The notes beneath the pieces are model-generated. The model ran no database searches. It worked only from the letters and a program-made list of their open reading frames with translations, and had not been told where the DNA came from. A DNA stretch of 38,052 nt from Armatimonadota bacterium. Lineage in GTDB: Bacteria; Armatimonadota; Hebobacteria; GCA-020354555; CP070648. The number at the start of each line of letters is the position of its first letter. The first letter of the stretch is position 1. The stretch lies in assembly GCA_020354555.1 (NCBI GenBank), contig CP070648.1:1534603-1572654 (forward strand), written 5' to 3'. Positions 1 to 8,967 of the stretch are shown here, piece after piece. A program made the translations under genes and the position numbers.

Positions 1-664
1 CGACAGCGCCCGGCGGCTCGTTGATGAGCGCAAAGCAGAGCACCCCCGCTCCGATCGCTGCCGCGCCCATGATGAAGAGGTGCATGTAGTTGCGCGGGAA
101 CACGAGCGCACTCTCCTCGCGGAGCACATACCTCACGACAACTGCGGCAGCGATCCCCAGCACCCCGCCGTAGAGCTGACGCTGGCCGAAGAAGGAGCCG
201 ATACGGTAGGGGGGTATCGTCTTCGCGACCACGTCCATGAAGGAAATGCCGCCCGCGCCTCCGGCAAAGGTGAACATTGCGAAGAACAGCACGAACAGCG
301 GCAGCAGGAGCCGTGGGTTCCCGCCGAGCAAGTAGAGCGACGCGATGACCGCGCACAGTGACATCATGCGCACCACCGCCATGGCGCGATAGACCGGCAG
401 CTTGCGCGGCATCACCTGGACGTAGTTGGCAACCACAAGCTGCGGCAGCATCCACCCCGCAAGGGCCACGGCTGATACGATGCCCACTGCCAGCCGGGAC
501 TGCGTCAGCTCGTTGACGAACGCGGGCAGCACCGTTGAGGGCTCCATGAACGACATGCCCATCTGCCATAGTGCGCCGTTGAGTACGCCGAGGAAGAATG
601 CTCTCTTGTACGAACCAGGGATGCGGCCGGTGTCAGCGGAGCCGGTCGCGGAAGCGTCATCCAT
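1..664 (-). CDS. MFS transporter, N-terminal part (cut by window edge)
   Basis: The minus strand is open from an ATG at 664 to the first base of the window, about 221 codons with no stop, so the C-terminal part lies outside. The translation starts MDDASATGSADTG and then gives about six hydrophobic segments separated by short basic loops (for example PRKLPVYRAMAVVRMM and IPPYRIGSFFGQRQLYGG). This is the pattern of the first half of a major facilitator superfamily permease in the inner membrane. An in-frame GTG at 691, preceded by an AGGGCGG sequence, is an alternative start nine codons upstream. The gene lies just downstream of the putative glycoside hydrolase on the same strand and may import a breakdown product. 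Substrate cannot be told from the sequence. Confidence 0.8.
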   Translation of the reverse strand, partial: MDDASATGSADTGRIPGSYKRAFFLGVLNGALWQMGMSFMEPSTVLPAFVNELTQSRLAVGIVSAVALAGWMLPQLVVANYVQVMPRKLPVYRAMAVVRMMSLCAVIASLYLLGGNPRLLLPLFVLFFAMFTFAGGAGGISFMDVVAKTIPPYRIGSFFGQRQLYGGVLGIAAAVVVRYVLREESALVFPRNYMHLFIMGAAAIGAGVLCFALINEPPGAV

Positions 665-718
665 GCCGTGTCGTGAATTCGGCGCGGACACGCCGCCGCC
701 CTGCTGCGGCCGATCGGA

Positions 719-2845
719 TCAGTCGCCTCGCGTCGAGAATCTTACAACCGCGTAGCTGCCGACCGCCCCAAGCGGGAACGTCACCGGCGAGCCGCGCTCG
801 GCTAACTCGATCGGCTGGGCCTCTGCGTCAGGCGCGTATCGGGTTGCCGACGCGAATTGCCATCCCGCCGGCGCTTCGAGCGTGATGCGCGCGGGCGCGG
901 ACGGCGTCACCTGTCCGTGCTCCTTGGCGCTGGCTCGCAGGACGTTGTAGTTGACGATATGCAGCACGACCTCCCCGTCTTTCGCATCGCCGCGGCGATA
1001 GGCGTTGAAGCGCAGATAAGGTGCGTGCGATTCCGTCACGCGGAGTCGCCTGCCGGTCGCGTGTTCCAAGTAGCGGACGAACGGTGCGCCGGCGCCGCCC
1101 GGCTCCTGCGCGGGCGCGTCGGCCAGCCGCCGGTACACCAACTCGATGTCGGCCAAGTCGTCTTCCTTGAAGTCGTAGACGGCGAACGGGCGCTGGGGTA
1201 GGATCGCCCACGGGTCAGTCGCCCACAGCACCTTCCCGCGCCCCAACGCCGCGCGCCTTACCCCGTGCTCGTCGGACGGCACCGCGTCAAACGCCTCCGC
1301 GAATGCCGCCGGCTCCCGCGGCCGACACCACGGATCCCGAGTTCCCGCCTCGCCGACGATGAACAGCGTTCCCCCGCCCTCGACATATTCCCGCAGCGCC
1401 GAAACCTCCGCGTCGCTGAGGACCCTGCCGCCAGTGAGAACGACGGCGTCGAACTGCACGAGGGCTGCCGAGCGACACACGTCGGTCACGAATTGCCACA
1501 GCACCTGTTGCTCGTTGAGGTAGTCGCACGCCCGGTAAATGCCGCGCAGGTGCTCCGGGTCGCTCATGTGCACCTGGTGATAGAGGAACGCGACGCCCAC
1601 GCGCGCAAACGGTTCGCCGCCTTCGTAGAGTGCACGCTGATCGGCCAGGAAGCGGTTATGGCGATTCGTCACCTCCGGCCACCCCGTGCCGGGCTGGACG
1701 AACGCCCCGCCGCCGCTGAAAGCCGCCGCCTCGGCGAGCGCGAGTTCCGAAGACCGCGGGTCATTGCCGACGTAGCACAGCACCACCGCAGGCGAGCCGA
1801 ACGCGTGGGACAGCTTGTACTGAAGGATGCTGTCCACCACCGCGCCGCGGCCGAGGTGACCGGGGAACAGCATCTCCTCGTACATGATGTACTCGCTCAC
1901 CGGCGCCCAGAGTTCAACGCTCTTGCCCGTGCCCCGCCGATGATCGGCGCCTTCGAAATGAGCGAAGGGGCCGATGTTGGGGATGATGATGAACCCGGGC
2001 CGCACCGCCGCCCCCGCGTCGCGCACGCGGGCGAGGTTACGGGTGATGCTCTGCGCGCGGAACGTCTCGATCTCAGCCAGCAGGGCAGGCGCGGCGTCCT
2101 CCGTCAGCGCCGCGGCGCGGACGTCGCTCATGCCGAACAGCTCACGCAACTGCTCGGCGCTGTAGCGTTCGGCTAGATAGTCGCGGAACTTGCGCTGGCA
2201 GAAGCCGCAGAAGCACCAGCACGTGTTGACATCCATGAACACGCCGTCGTACCCGCAGCGCGCCGCCCAGCTTGCCGCGAAGGCCAGATAGTCCGTCCAG
2301 CAATCGTTGTTCGGGCACGGCGAGTACCAGTAACCCTCGTGCGGCGCGGCCGGTTTGCGGGCGTCATCCTGCATCCAGTCGAGGGGATCCTGCGGCGGGC
2401 GTTCGCCGATGCCGAACTCGGCGTAGTCGTGCCAGTGGTCGAAGGCGGCCCAGAATCCCATCCGGCGCTCGTGGTCACCCCACATGATGCAGTTCGTCAG
2501 GTAGGGTATGACGAGGCGGACGCCCGAGTCGTGCAGCGCAGCGATGGACTCGCGCAGCCCTTCGATCTGCGCGCGCACCTCCGCTGCGGAAGCGGGCGCC
2601 GGGCTCACGAACTCGTACCCCGGGTTCGTTATCGCTACCGCGCGAAACGGCAGATCGTGGCCGACGTGCATCAGCGTCGGCGGACCTGCGGCCAGGCGCT
2701 GGCGGAACTGTGGGGAGACGGCGTTGCCCGGCGAGTAGTCTATGCAGTACGTGAAGGGCGGACGGGTGGCGCTCATGGCGGCGCTTCCTCCCAGCGCGGG
2801 CAACAGGATAAGCACGGCCGCGGCTATCGACTGGCGGACTAGCAC
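719..2845 (-). CDS. putative glycoside hydrolase, beta-galactosidase-like TIM barrel plus GATase-like domain
   Basis: The first part of this 708-residue protein looks like a TIM-barrel hydrolase (motifs RCGYDGVFMDVNTCWCFCGF and SEYIMYEEMLFPGHLGRG). The later part (FDAVVLTGGRVLSDAEVSALREYV) resembles the class-I-GATase-like trimerisation domain of GH42 beta-galactosidases. I infer a carbohydrate-active enzyme of unknown substrate. The start is ambiguous. GTG at 2845 yields a credible signal peptide (LVRQSIAAAVLILLPALGGSAA). An internal ATG at 2779 has a very strong GGGAGGAA ribosome site and would give a cytoplasmic protein. An upstream GTG at 2926 would translate a dispersed palindromic repeat and is unlikely. 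The four-cysteine cluster CWCFCGFC could bind metal. The gene follows a ceramidase-like gene on the same strand. Confidence 0.7.
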   Translation of the reverse strand: MLVRQSIAAAVLILLPALGGSAAMSATRPPFTYCIDYSPGNAVSPQFRQRLAAGPPTLMHVGHDLPFRAVAITNPGYEFVSPAPASAAEVRAQIEGLRESIAALHDSGVRLVIPYLTNCIMWGDHERRMGFWAAFDHWHDYAEFGIGERPPQDPLDWMQDDARKPAAPHEGYWYSPCPNNDCWTDYLAFAASWAARCGYDGVFMDVNTCWCFCGFCQRKFRDYLAERYSAEQLRELFGMSDVRAAALTEDAAPALLAEIETFRAQSITRNLARVRDAGAAVRPGFIIIPNIGPFAHFEGADHRRGTGKSVELWAPVSEYIMYEEMLFPGHLGRGAVVDSILQYKLSHAFGSPAVVLCYVGNDPRSSELALAEAAAFSGGGAFVQPGTGWPEVTNRHNRFLADQRALYEGGEPFARVGVAFLYHQVHMSDPEHLRGIYRACDYLNEQQVLWQFVTDVCRSAALVQFDAVVLTGGRVLSDAEVSALREYVEGGGTLFIVGEAGTRDPWCRPREPAAFAEAFDAVPSDEHGVRRAALGRGKVLWATDPWAILPQRPFAVYDFKEDDLADIELVYRRLADAPAQEPGGAGAPFVRYLEHATGRRLRVTESHAPYLRFNAYRRGDAKDGEVVLHIVNYNVLRASAKEHGQVTPSAPARITLEAPAGWQFASATRYAPDAEAQPIELAERGSPVTFPLGAVGSYAVVRFSTRGD

Positions 2846-2879
2846 CGGTTCCCACCACAGATGCGGGCCGCGACCGGTA

Positions 2880-2901
2880 GGGGCACAGCATGCTGTGCCC
2901 C
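2880..2901. repeat. dispersed palindromic repeat, copy 1
   Basis: This is a perfect 22-bp palindrome with arms GGGGCACAGCA and TGCTGTGCCCC, flanked by GTA on the left and ATAC on the right. It lies between the ceramidase-like gene and the putative glycoside hydrolase gene. The same core recurs at 12006-12035 and 19282-19303. Confidence 0.8.
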
Positions 2902-2974
2902 ATACGTGTCGGGCCGACGCTTTCACACGTGCCGGATGACTTCAGCGGCCGCGACGGAGCCGGCGATCACATGT

Positions 2975-4306
2975 TCACTGGGGCGCGAACAGCGGGCGCG
3001 CGGTCTGCTTCATCTGGCTGACGAGGATGGCGCCGAGCTGCGGGCCGTAGAACGAGGTGCCGCTTTCGTACCCGCCTAAGCCGTACTGCTCGGGCGATAG
3101 AATGTAGCCGATGTAATCGTTGCCGAGGCCGACAACCACGGGGTACTTCGCCCCGAGCCCGACCGCGTCGTCCTTCATCGCCAACCCGAGTTCAACAATG
3201 GCTTCCCCGGGAACGGACATGAACACGCCGTCGCCGACGCGGATTGCCTGGAGCCGGTGCTTGGTGGGGAAGAGACTGCCGATGAGCGCTGTCGCGGACT
3301 CCGGCGTCATCTCGTACTCCTGCCCCGTGCTCTCGATAAACGCGGGCGAAACCCGCGGCTCGGGCAATGTCCACATGACATTGTTGACTCCCAGCGCGAC
3401 GTCGCTGGACATCTCGATGCTCTGCGCCAACTCCCAGGCTTTCTCCGCCAGGGCTTTGCCGTACGCGTCAACGCGCTCCCAGCCGGAGCCGAAGTCCCCG
3501 GTGTGCGTCTGGTCGCCTTGGGCTCCGTTGAAGAACAACGCGATGCCCTGGCGCCGCAGCGCGTTCTCCAGCGCCTGGCACATCGCGCCCGGCCATTCGC
3601 CCGAGATGTCGAAGTTGCTGGCGCCCATGATGGTGGGGTGGGCGGTGAAATTCACGACGAGCGCCAGCGTGCGCGCGGCCGGACCGATGCCCAGGTTGGC
3701 CACCTTCATCACCGTCATGGTCGGGTCAACCAAGTCGCCGCCGGTGTCCCGACGGTTGCGATTGAACCCCTCGAGTCGAGCCGAAGCGAAGCCAAGCTGC
3801 GCGCCCTGTACGCGCATGTTGGCGATGCGGATGGACTCGGCGATGCGCGTTGCCATCCATTCGAAGAACTGCGGGTGGAACTTGCCGAACGCGAGCGGCC
3901 ACACGTCGCCGCCGGGATGCAGACATTCGGGCGCCGAGTGGTCATGGGCGGCGGCAAGCAGGACGGTGTTCTCATCGAGGCCTATGTCCGCGACCTTCTG
4001 CGCCACCCTCTGCTTCAGGCCGCCGGGTATGATCAGCAGGTCGGTCGAGACAAGCGCGACCTTCGTGCGACCGTCGGCGAGCACCAGCGCGCGGGAGAAC
4101 ATGTCATCGTGCACCCCCTGCGCCGGCTTTCCCTGGCGCTCCCCGAAGCCGGCGAGCGATATGGTCGGGAACTCCTCGAGCGAAGGCGTGATATTGACCT
4201 TACCCTCACCCGCGGCCACGGCACCGGCCGGCGGCGCGCCGAGCGTCATGATGATGATGACGGTCCCTGCGCACATGCCCCAAAGGAACAGCCTGGCAAA
4301 TTCCAT
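2975..4306 (-). CDS. secreted neutral/alkaline ceramidase-like hydrolase
   Basis: The 443-residue product begins with a signal peptide (MEFARLFLWG, then GTVIIIMTLGAPPAGAVA). The body matches the N-terminal catalytic domain of neutral/alkaline non-lysosomal ceramidases: VNITPS near the mature N terminus, a histidine-rich LLAAAHDHSAPE near residues 117-127, NFTAHPTIMG, and NGAQGDQTH. In this zinc amidase family those histidines bind the metal. The protein is shorter than classical ceramidases of about 650-700 residues, so the C-terminal beta domain is missing. Members of this short type are common in environmental bacteria and their true substrate is not established. The ATG at 4306 has a GGAGG ribosome site seven bases upstream. 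A related, window-truncated gene lies at 36992-38052. Confidence 0.85.
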   Translation of the reverse strand: MEFARLFLWGMCAGTVIIIMTLGAPPAGAVAAGEGKVNITPSLEEFPTISLAGFGERQGKPAQGVHDDMFSRALVLADGRTKVALVSTDLLIIPGGLKQRVAQKVADIGLDENTVLLAAAHDHSAPECLHPGGDVWPLAFGKFHPQFFEWMATRIAESIRIANMRVQGAQLGFASARLEGFNRNRRDTGGDLVDPTMTVMKVANLGIGPAARTLALVVNFTAHPTIMGASNFDISGEWPGAMCQALENALRRQGIALFFNGAQGDQTHTGDFGSGWERVDAYGKALAEKAWELAQSIEMSSDVALGVNNVMWTLPEPRVSPAFIESTGQEYEMTPESATALIGSLFPTKHRLQAIRVGDGVFMSVPGEAIVELGLAMKDDAVGLGAKYPVVVGLGNDYIGYILSPEQYGLGGYESGTSFYGPQLGAILVSQMKQTARPLFAPQ

Positions 4307-4323
4307 CGTACGCCTCCGCGAGA

Positions 4324-4352
4324 AAGATCACTCTTATTTACTATATTGTCAA
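4324..4352 (-). promoter_or_regulatory. candidate promoter of the ceramidase-like gene
   Basis: An AT-rich island in otherwise GC-rich DNA directly precedes the ceramidase-like start. Read on the minus strand it holds TTGACA at 4352-4347 and TATAGT at 4345-4340, which are too close together to be the -35 and -10 of one promoter. TATAGT would put a transcript start about 25-30 bases before the ATG. This is a composition-based guess. Confidence 0.3.
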
Positions 4353-4482
4353 CCAACGGGGGGCATTCCTGCCTCGGCAGCAGCCGGCACGGCGACCCGA
4401 CGCAGTCCTGAGTCGCACAGGCCTCAACCGGAAGTCGCAGTGCTTCACCCGGCTCACCGGGAATCGCGGCGCTCTGGACAGG

Positions 4483-5889
4483 CTAGAACTGGAAGTAGAT
4501 GAACTCCGCGCCGACCGCGCCGTAGAGCATAATCGCCGCCGCAGCTGCGGTGTAGAGGATCGGGACAAGCCAGCGCGGGTAGGCGCGCAGAGTCGGATCC
4601 CAGGTGCGCCAGGAGGCGAGGGCGTGCGCCGCGGCAAGCGCGGCAAGCGGCAGCCAAGCGGCGACCGGCACCTCGAAGTTGACGATGCGGGGCGACCATT
4701 CGAACAGCATGTGGCGCAGCATCACCGCTGCGTCGGAGAACGTCTGGGCGCGGAAAAAGACCCATGCGATGACCGTGAGGTGGAAGGTGACGAGGATCGC
4801 CAGCACGCGCCGCCAGCCGTGCACCGCAGGCAGGCCTTTCATGCCGCACAGCGCGCGCTCCGCCATCAGGTAGAAGCCATGCAGCGAACCCCAGATCACG
4901 AAGTTCCAGCTCGCCCCGTGCCACAGTCCCCCCAGCGCCATGGTCATGTAGAGGTTGAAGTAATTGCGCCGCCTGCCTCGCCGCGAGCCGCCCAGCGGAA
5001 TGTAGAGATAGTCGCGCAGCCACGTGGAGAGCGTGATATGCCAGCGCCGCCAGAAATCGCGGAAGCCCGTCGCCAGGTGGGGCAGGTTGAAGTTGACCGG
5101 TAACCGATAGCCGAACACATAGCCCAGGCCGCGCGCGATATCCGTGTACCCCGAGAAGTCGCAGTAGATCTGCCCCGCAAACGCGTAGGTGGCGATCCAC
5201 GCCTCCAAGGTCGTCGCCCCGGCGGGGTTGGCGTAAACCTGCTCGACGTATAGCGCCAGGTTATCCGCGAGCAGCATCTTCTTCATCAGGCCTATCATCA
5301 TCAGGTTGCAGCCCATGTAGAAGGCGGGCCACGTGAAGCGCTGGTGCCGCTCGATCTGGGGCAGGAACTGCTCCGAGCGCACGATCGGCCCGGCGACGAG
5401 CTGCGGAAAGAACGTCACGTAGAGAGCGAAGGCAAGCCAGTCGCGCGTCGGCTCACGCGCGCCGCGGTAGACATCCAGGCTATAGCTCATGGTCTGGAAG
5501 GTGTAGAACGAGATGCCGAGCGGCAGGACAATGTTATATGGCTGAGGCTGAAACTCAACGCTGACGGCGTGCAGCAGAACCTGGAAATTGCCCATGAAGA
5601 AGTTGGCGTACTTGAAGAACCCGAGCACGCCGAGGTTACCCGCCAGGCTGAGCAACAGCAGCCCCGTGCGTCGCCAGCGCTGCTCGGTGCGCGCCATCGC
5701 CAGGCTCACATTGTAATCGAAAACCGTCGAGAAGATGAGGAGCAGCACGAACGGCGGGTTCCACGACATATAGAAGACGGAGCTGGCAAGAATAAGGAAC
5801 ACGGTCCGCGGCCGCCCCGCCGGCAGGAGCCGGAACACGACGTAGACGATGACGAAGAACCACAGAAAAGTCGGCGTGTTGAAAAGCAT
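4483..5889 (-). CDS. MBOAT-family membrane O-acyltransferase (AlgI-like)
   Basis: This 468-residue protein has the hydrophobic multi-span layout and motifs of AlgI/PatA-type MBOAT acyltransferases: an N terminus MLFNTPTFLWFFVIVYVVF, GISFYTFQTMSYSLDVYRG, FFPQLVAGPIVR, YCDFSGYTDIARGLGYVFGY, and GGLWHGASWNFVIWGSLHG with the conserved catalytic His. These proteins move acyl (usually acetyl) groups across the inner membrane for attachment to exported polysaccharides or wall polymers. The ATG at 5889 is chosen because it matches the family N terminus. The frame stays open to 6021 but that extension is not membrane-like. No AlgJ, AlgX or DltD-like partner is in the window, so the acceptor is unknown. 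It ends 176 bases before the ceramidase-like gene on the same strand. Confidence 0.9.
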   Translation of the reverse strand: MLFNTPTFLWFFVIVYVVFRLLPAGRPRTVFLILASSVFYMSWNPPFVLLLIFSTVFDYNVSLAMARTEQRWRRTGLLLLSLAGNLGVLGFFKYANFFMGNFQVLLHAVSVEFQPQPYNIVLPLGISFYTFQTMSYSLDVYRGAREPTRDWLAFALYVTFFPQLVAGPIVRSEQFLPQIERHQRFTWPAFYMGCNLMMIGLMKKMLLADNLALYVEQVYANPAGATTLEAWIATYAFAGQIYCDFSGYTDIARGLGYVFGYRLPVNFNLPHLATGFRDFWRRWHITLSTWLRDYLYIPLGGSRRGRRRNYFNLYMTMALGGLWHGASWNFVIWGSLHGFYLMAERALCGMKGLPAVHGWRRVLAILVTFHLTVIAWVFFRAQTFSDAAVMLRHMLFEWSPRIVNFEVPVAAWLPLAALAAAHALASWRTWDPTLRAYPRWLVPILYTAAAAAIMLYGAVGAEFIYFQF

Positions 5890-6241
5890 GCTGTGTTCCG
5901 ATGGCCGAGCCCGCCAGGGAGACAAGGCAGGGAACTCTCGTGCGGGAGACTCGACTCTCGCACGACAGATCATCGCCGCCGCGCCGGTCACCGCCCGCAC
6001 GGAGATCAGCAGATAATACAACGCGCACCACTGGGAACCTTATCGCAAGCGCCGCCAACAGCGGCGCCCGAACGGCTTCGCCGTCGACTCATGGGCCGCG
6101 CCTCAGCTCGGCGGTCGCGGATGAGTGCTGCTCACGTTACGACGACGGAGCTACCGTTAGTGCCACGGGGCGCGCCGCGGGCAGGAATGCCATGACGGCC
6201 CGCAGAAGCCCCATCGCAGACAATCCCAGGGGGTCGGATCT
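5890..6241. other. divergent intergenic region
   Basis: About 350 bases separate the divergent MBOAT and DJ-1/PfpI genes. Promoters for both must lie here, but I see no convincing -35/-10 pair, hairpin or RNA. An AGGGGG sequence about nine bases before 6242 is the ribosome site of the plus-strand gene. Confidence 0.5.
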
Positions 6242-6841
6242 ATGCGCGCGACACTCATCCCGATGATCGTGCTGCTCGTAGCGGCGGCCGCCATCCCGTC
6301 ATTATCCGCGGAGGAGACGAAGTTGAAAGGTAAACGCATCGTCATTCTGGTCGAAGACCAGGTCAATGAGCTGGAGGCGATCTATCCCTTCTTCCGCCTG
6401 CAGGAGGAGGGGGCCAAGGTCGAGTTCGCCGGGCGCGGCAAGGACAGCTACAAGGGCGAATACGGCTTGACCGTCGAGCCCGTCACGCTCAATGCCGCCG
6501 ACCTGAAGGTCGAGGATTTCGACGCGGTGATCGTTCCCGGCGGGTATGCTCCCGAGCAGCTTCGCCGGGATCAACGCGTCACGACGTTCGTCCGCGGCAT
6601 GTTCGACGCCGGCAAGGTGGTGGCGTCAGTGTGCCACGGGCCGCAGGTGCTCATCTCGGCGGGGATCCTGCGCGGGAAGCGCGTCACCGGGTACGGCGTG
6701 ATTAAGGACGACGTGATCAACGCGGGCGCGACGTGGGTGGACGACGAGCCGGTGGTGCGCGACGGGAACCTCATCACCTCGCGCTGGCCGGAGGATATGC
6801 CCTTCTTCTGCCCGACGATCATCAAGGCGCTCAGCGAATAG
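6242..6841 (+). CDS. exported DJ-1/PfpI-family protein
   Basis: The product is 199 residues. After an N-terminal signal peptide (MRATLIPMIVLLVAAAAIPS) comes a complete DJ-1/PfpI domain: RIVILVEDQVNELEAIYPF, IVPGGYAPEQLRRD, and the nucleophile elbow SVCHGPQVLISAG with Cys131 followed by His132. Glu44 corresponds to the conserved acidic residue that tunes the cysteine. Family members act as proteases, deglycases or chaperones; a PfpI-type hydrolase or glyoxalase-like activity is possible but cannot be fixed from sequence. Most homologues are cytoplasmic, so the export signal is unusual. The next gene downstream, a sugar isomerase, starts about 110 bases later on the same strand. Confidence 0.9.
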   Translation: MRATLIPMIVLLVAAAAIPSLSAEETKLKGKRIVILVEDQVNELEAIYPFFRLQEEGAKVEFAGRGKDSYKGEYGLTVEPVTLNAADLKVEDFDAVIVPGGYAPEQLRRDQRVTTFVRGMFDAGKVVASVCHGPQVLISAGILRGKRVTGYGVIKDDVINAGATWVDDEPVVRDGNLITSRWPEDMPFFCPTIIKALSE

Positions 6842-6950
6842 AGGGGCGCCGCGCGCGCCCGTCGAAGGTGGAAGCGCCTCGCCGGCCTGCGCCGCGCGAG
6901 GCGCTCATCACTCGTGAGGAACCAGTGGCCTCGTGATTACGGAGGAATAA

Positions 6951-7763
6951 ATGAAGAAGTCGGTCAGCATTTGGTGTTTTCCCGGCGGCATGTCCCTCAA
7001 GGACGCGATGAAGCAGGCCAAGGAAGCCGGGTTCGATGGCATCGAACTCGCGCTCAACGAGCAGGGCGAAATGGGACTGGACTGGGAGCCGTTCCAGGTC
7101 AAGGACATCCGGCTCTACGCCGACGAGATCGGCCTTGAGATCTCCAGCTTCGCCATCGGCCTGGGGTGGAAGTACCCCCTCATCACGCGCGATGAAGCAA
7201 TGGCCAAGCAGGCCAAGGATGTGCTCCAGAAAGGCCTGCGCTTTGCCGGTATCCTCGAGGCCGAATGCGTGCTCAGCGTTCCCGGCACCGTCAACCCAGA
7301 CATGCCCTACGACGAGGCCTACGAGCGCGGAGTCGCGGTGTACAAGGAATGCGCCAAGATGGCCGAGGAGTACGGCGTCACCATCGGCGTCGAGAACGTG
7401 TGGAACAAGTTCCTGCTCAGCCCGCTCGAGGCCGCCAAGTTCGTGGACGACATCGGCCACCCGCACGTGCAGTTCTTCTTCGACGTCGGTAACGTGCTCA
7501 TCTTCGGCTACCCGGAGCAGTGGATCCGCGTCCTCGGCAAGCGCATCCGCAAGGTGCATATCAAGGACTTCCAGACCGGGCCGGGCGTCTTCACCACGCT
7601 CCTCAACGGCAACGTCAACTACCCGGCGGTGGTGGCAGCGCTGCAAGAGGTCGGCTACGACGACTACCTCATCGCCGAGGTCGGCCCGATCAGTCCGGCC
7701 TTTCCGTCGTACCTCATCGAGGAGACCTCGCGCGCGATGGATAAGATCCTCGGGCGGGAGTGA
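6951..7763 (+). CDS. sugar phosphate isomerase/epimerase (xylose isomerase-like TIM barrel)
   Basis: This 270-residue protein matches the AP endonuclease 2/xylose isomerase-like TIM barrel family. Visible features are KEAGFDGIELAL near residues 23-34, GVTIGVENVWNKF, HVQFFFDVGNVL, IRKVHIKDFQTG and DDYLIAEVGP. These carry the Glu, Asp, His and Glu expected to bind the catalytic divalent metal, as in D-tagatose 3-epimerase and L-ribulose-5-phosphate 3-epimerase (UlaE). The reaction is therefore likely keto-sugar or sugar-phosphate epimerisation in the cytoplasm; the substrate is not determined. The start is well set by GGAGGAATAA immediately before the ATG. It is followed by a convergent epimerase-like gene. 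Confidence 0.9.
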   Translation: MKKSVSIWCFPGGMSLKDAMKQAKEAGFDGIELALNEQGEMGLDWEPFQVKDIRLYADEIGLEISSFAIGLGWKYPLITRDEAMAKQAKDVLQKGLRFAGILEAECVLSVPGTVNPDMPYDEAYERGVAVYKECAKMAEEYGVTIGVENVWNKFLLSPLEAAKFVDDIGHPHVQFFFDVGNVLIFGYPEQWIRVLGKRIRKVHIKDFQTGPGVFTTLLNGNVNYPAVVAALQEVGYDDYLIAEVGPISPAFPSYLIEETSRAMDKILGRE

Positions 7764-7838
7764 GAGGGGACGGGCGACCCGTCGACGAGGGCGGACGGGA
7801 CGCCTGCAGCGACGGCGTGGCCCTCGGCCCGCGGCAGA

Positions 7839-8699
7839 CTACTCCCGCAGATGGTCGCGCAGCGATGCCGGTTCGACGCCGAATGTCTCGCGCATGGTCG
7901 TATCGTCGCAGGCGTTGTCCTCGAGCAGCATGACAAGCTGGTCGGGGGTGACCGGGAAGTCCGGCATGACGCGGCTGCCCAGTGACGCAGCGGCGCGCAT
8001 CACCGCCACGGGGATGTGAAACGTGGGCTTGCGGATGCCTTCCGCCTCTGCCACGAGAGCCACGAGTTGCTCGAAGGTCAGTCGATCCGGCCCCCCGAGT
8101 TCGTAGGCGTGGCCCGCCGTGTCCGGGCGTTCCAGCGCCCCGGCGAAGCACGTGACGACATCCTCGACCCACACCGGCTGGAGCAGGCTTTGCCCGTCGC
8201 CGATGATCGGGATCACCGGGCCGTGGTCGAGCAGGTCGCGCACCAGGGGCAGGAAGCTGTTCCCGGCGCCGAACATCACCGAGGGGCGGAAGACCGTCGC
8301 GGCCACGTCGGAGGCGCGCACCAGTTCCTCCGCCTCCCATTTCGTGCGGTGATAGCGGCTGGTTGCGTTCGGCCGTGCCCCGAGGGCGCTCATATGCAGG
8401 AGGCGGCCGACCCCTGCCCGCCCACAGGCCTCAATCACCGCGCGCGTGCCTTCAACGTGTACCTTCTCGAACGTTGCGTCGCCCTGCTCGCGGATGATGC
8501 CGACGAGGTGGATGGCCGCCGCGCATCCCCGCATCGCCGTGGCGACGGACGAGACGTCGGCGACGTCTCCCGGCACGACTTCCGCTCCGGCAAGGTCCGC
8601 CGCCGACCGCGCGAGAACGCGCACCTGCCCGCCGCCCGCGACGAGGCGGGCCACCAGATGACGACCCACAAACCCAGTACCGCCCGTAACAAGAATCAT
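7839..8699 (-). CDS. NAD(P)-binding epimerase-like protein (NDUFA9/NmrA type)
   Basis: The 286-residue product starts MILVTGGTGFVGRHL, the Rossmann dinucleotide-binding loop of atypical/extended short-chain dehydrogenases. It then has VVPGDVADVSSV, HLVGIIREQGDATFEKVHVEGTR split over the core, RYHRTKWEAEELV (Tyr and Lys of the YxxxK site) and FRPSVMFGAGNSFLP. This resembles complex I NDUFA9-like and NmrA-like proteins, which bind NADPH and act on quinone biogenesis, carotenoids or unknown sugars. The ATG at 8699 is preceded by GGAG at good spacing; the frame is open upstream to 9005 but lacks family similarity there. It is divergent from the photolyase gene, with 268 bases between the starts. 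Confidence 0.85.
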   Translation of the reverse strand: MILVTGGTGFVGRHLVARLVAGGGQVRVLARSAADLAGAEVVPGDVADVSSVATAMRGCAAAIHLVGIIREQGDATFEKVHVEGTRAVIEACGRAGVGRLLHMSALGARPNATSRYHRTKWEAEELVRASDVAATVFRPSVMFGAGNSFLPLVRDLLDHGPVIPIIGDGQSLLQPVWVEDVVTCFAGALERPDTAGHAYELGGPDRLTFEQLVALVAEAEGIRKPTFHIPVAVMRAAASLGSRVMPDFPVTPDQLVMLLEDNACDDTTMRETFGVEPASLRDHLRE

Positions 8700-8967
8700 C
8701 GTTTCTCCGACCTCGCGCATATCCGTTTTGGCGTCGTGCGCATGCGCTCCTGTCGCGCCCTGGTGGGCCGCTTCGACATCGCGGTCTGCCGCTGCAACTG
8801 CGTCCCGCATTGCCGCGAGAGCGCGCTCGTCGGCTGCACGGCAGGAAGCGTGCGCGTCGTGCTGAGCGAACAGGCGTTGCACTCGCTGCGACGAAACTCT
8901 ACAGCGCGCGGCGCTTCGGAGGCCCGTTTCGGACCGGCACCGATTCCCCAGTCGCCGCCGGACGTGC

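Noticed and set aside
7769-7783. Small hairpin GACGGG-CGA-CCCGTC after the sugar isomerase stop
   Set aside because: Only six paired bases with a three-base loop and no T-run; too weak to call a terminator.
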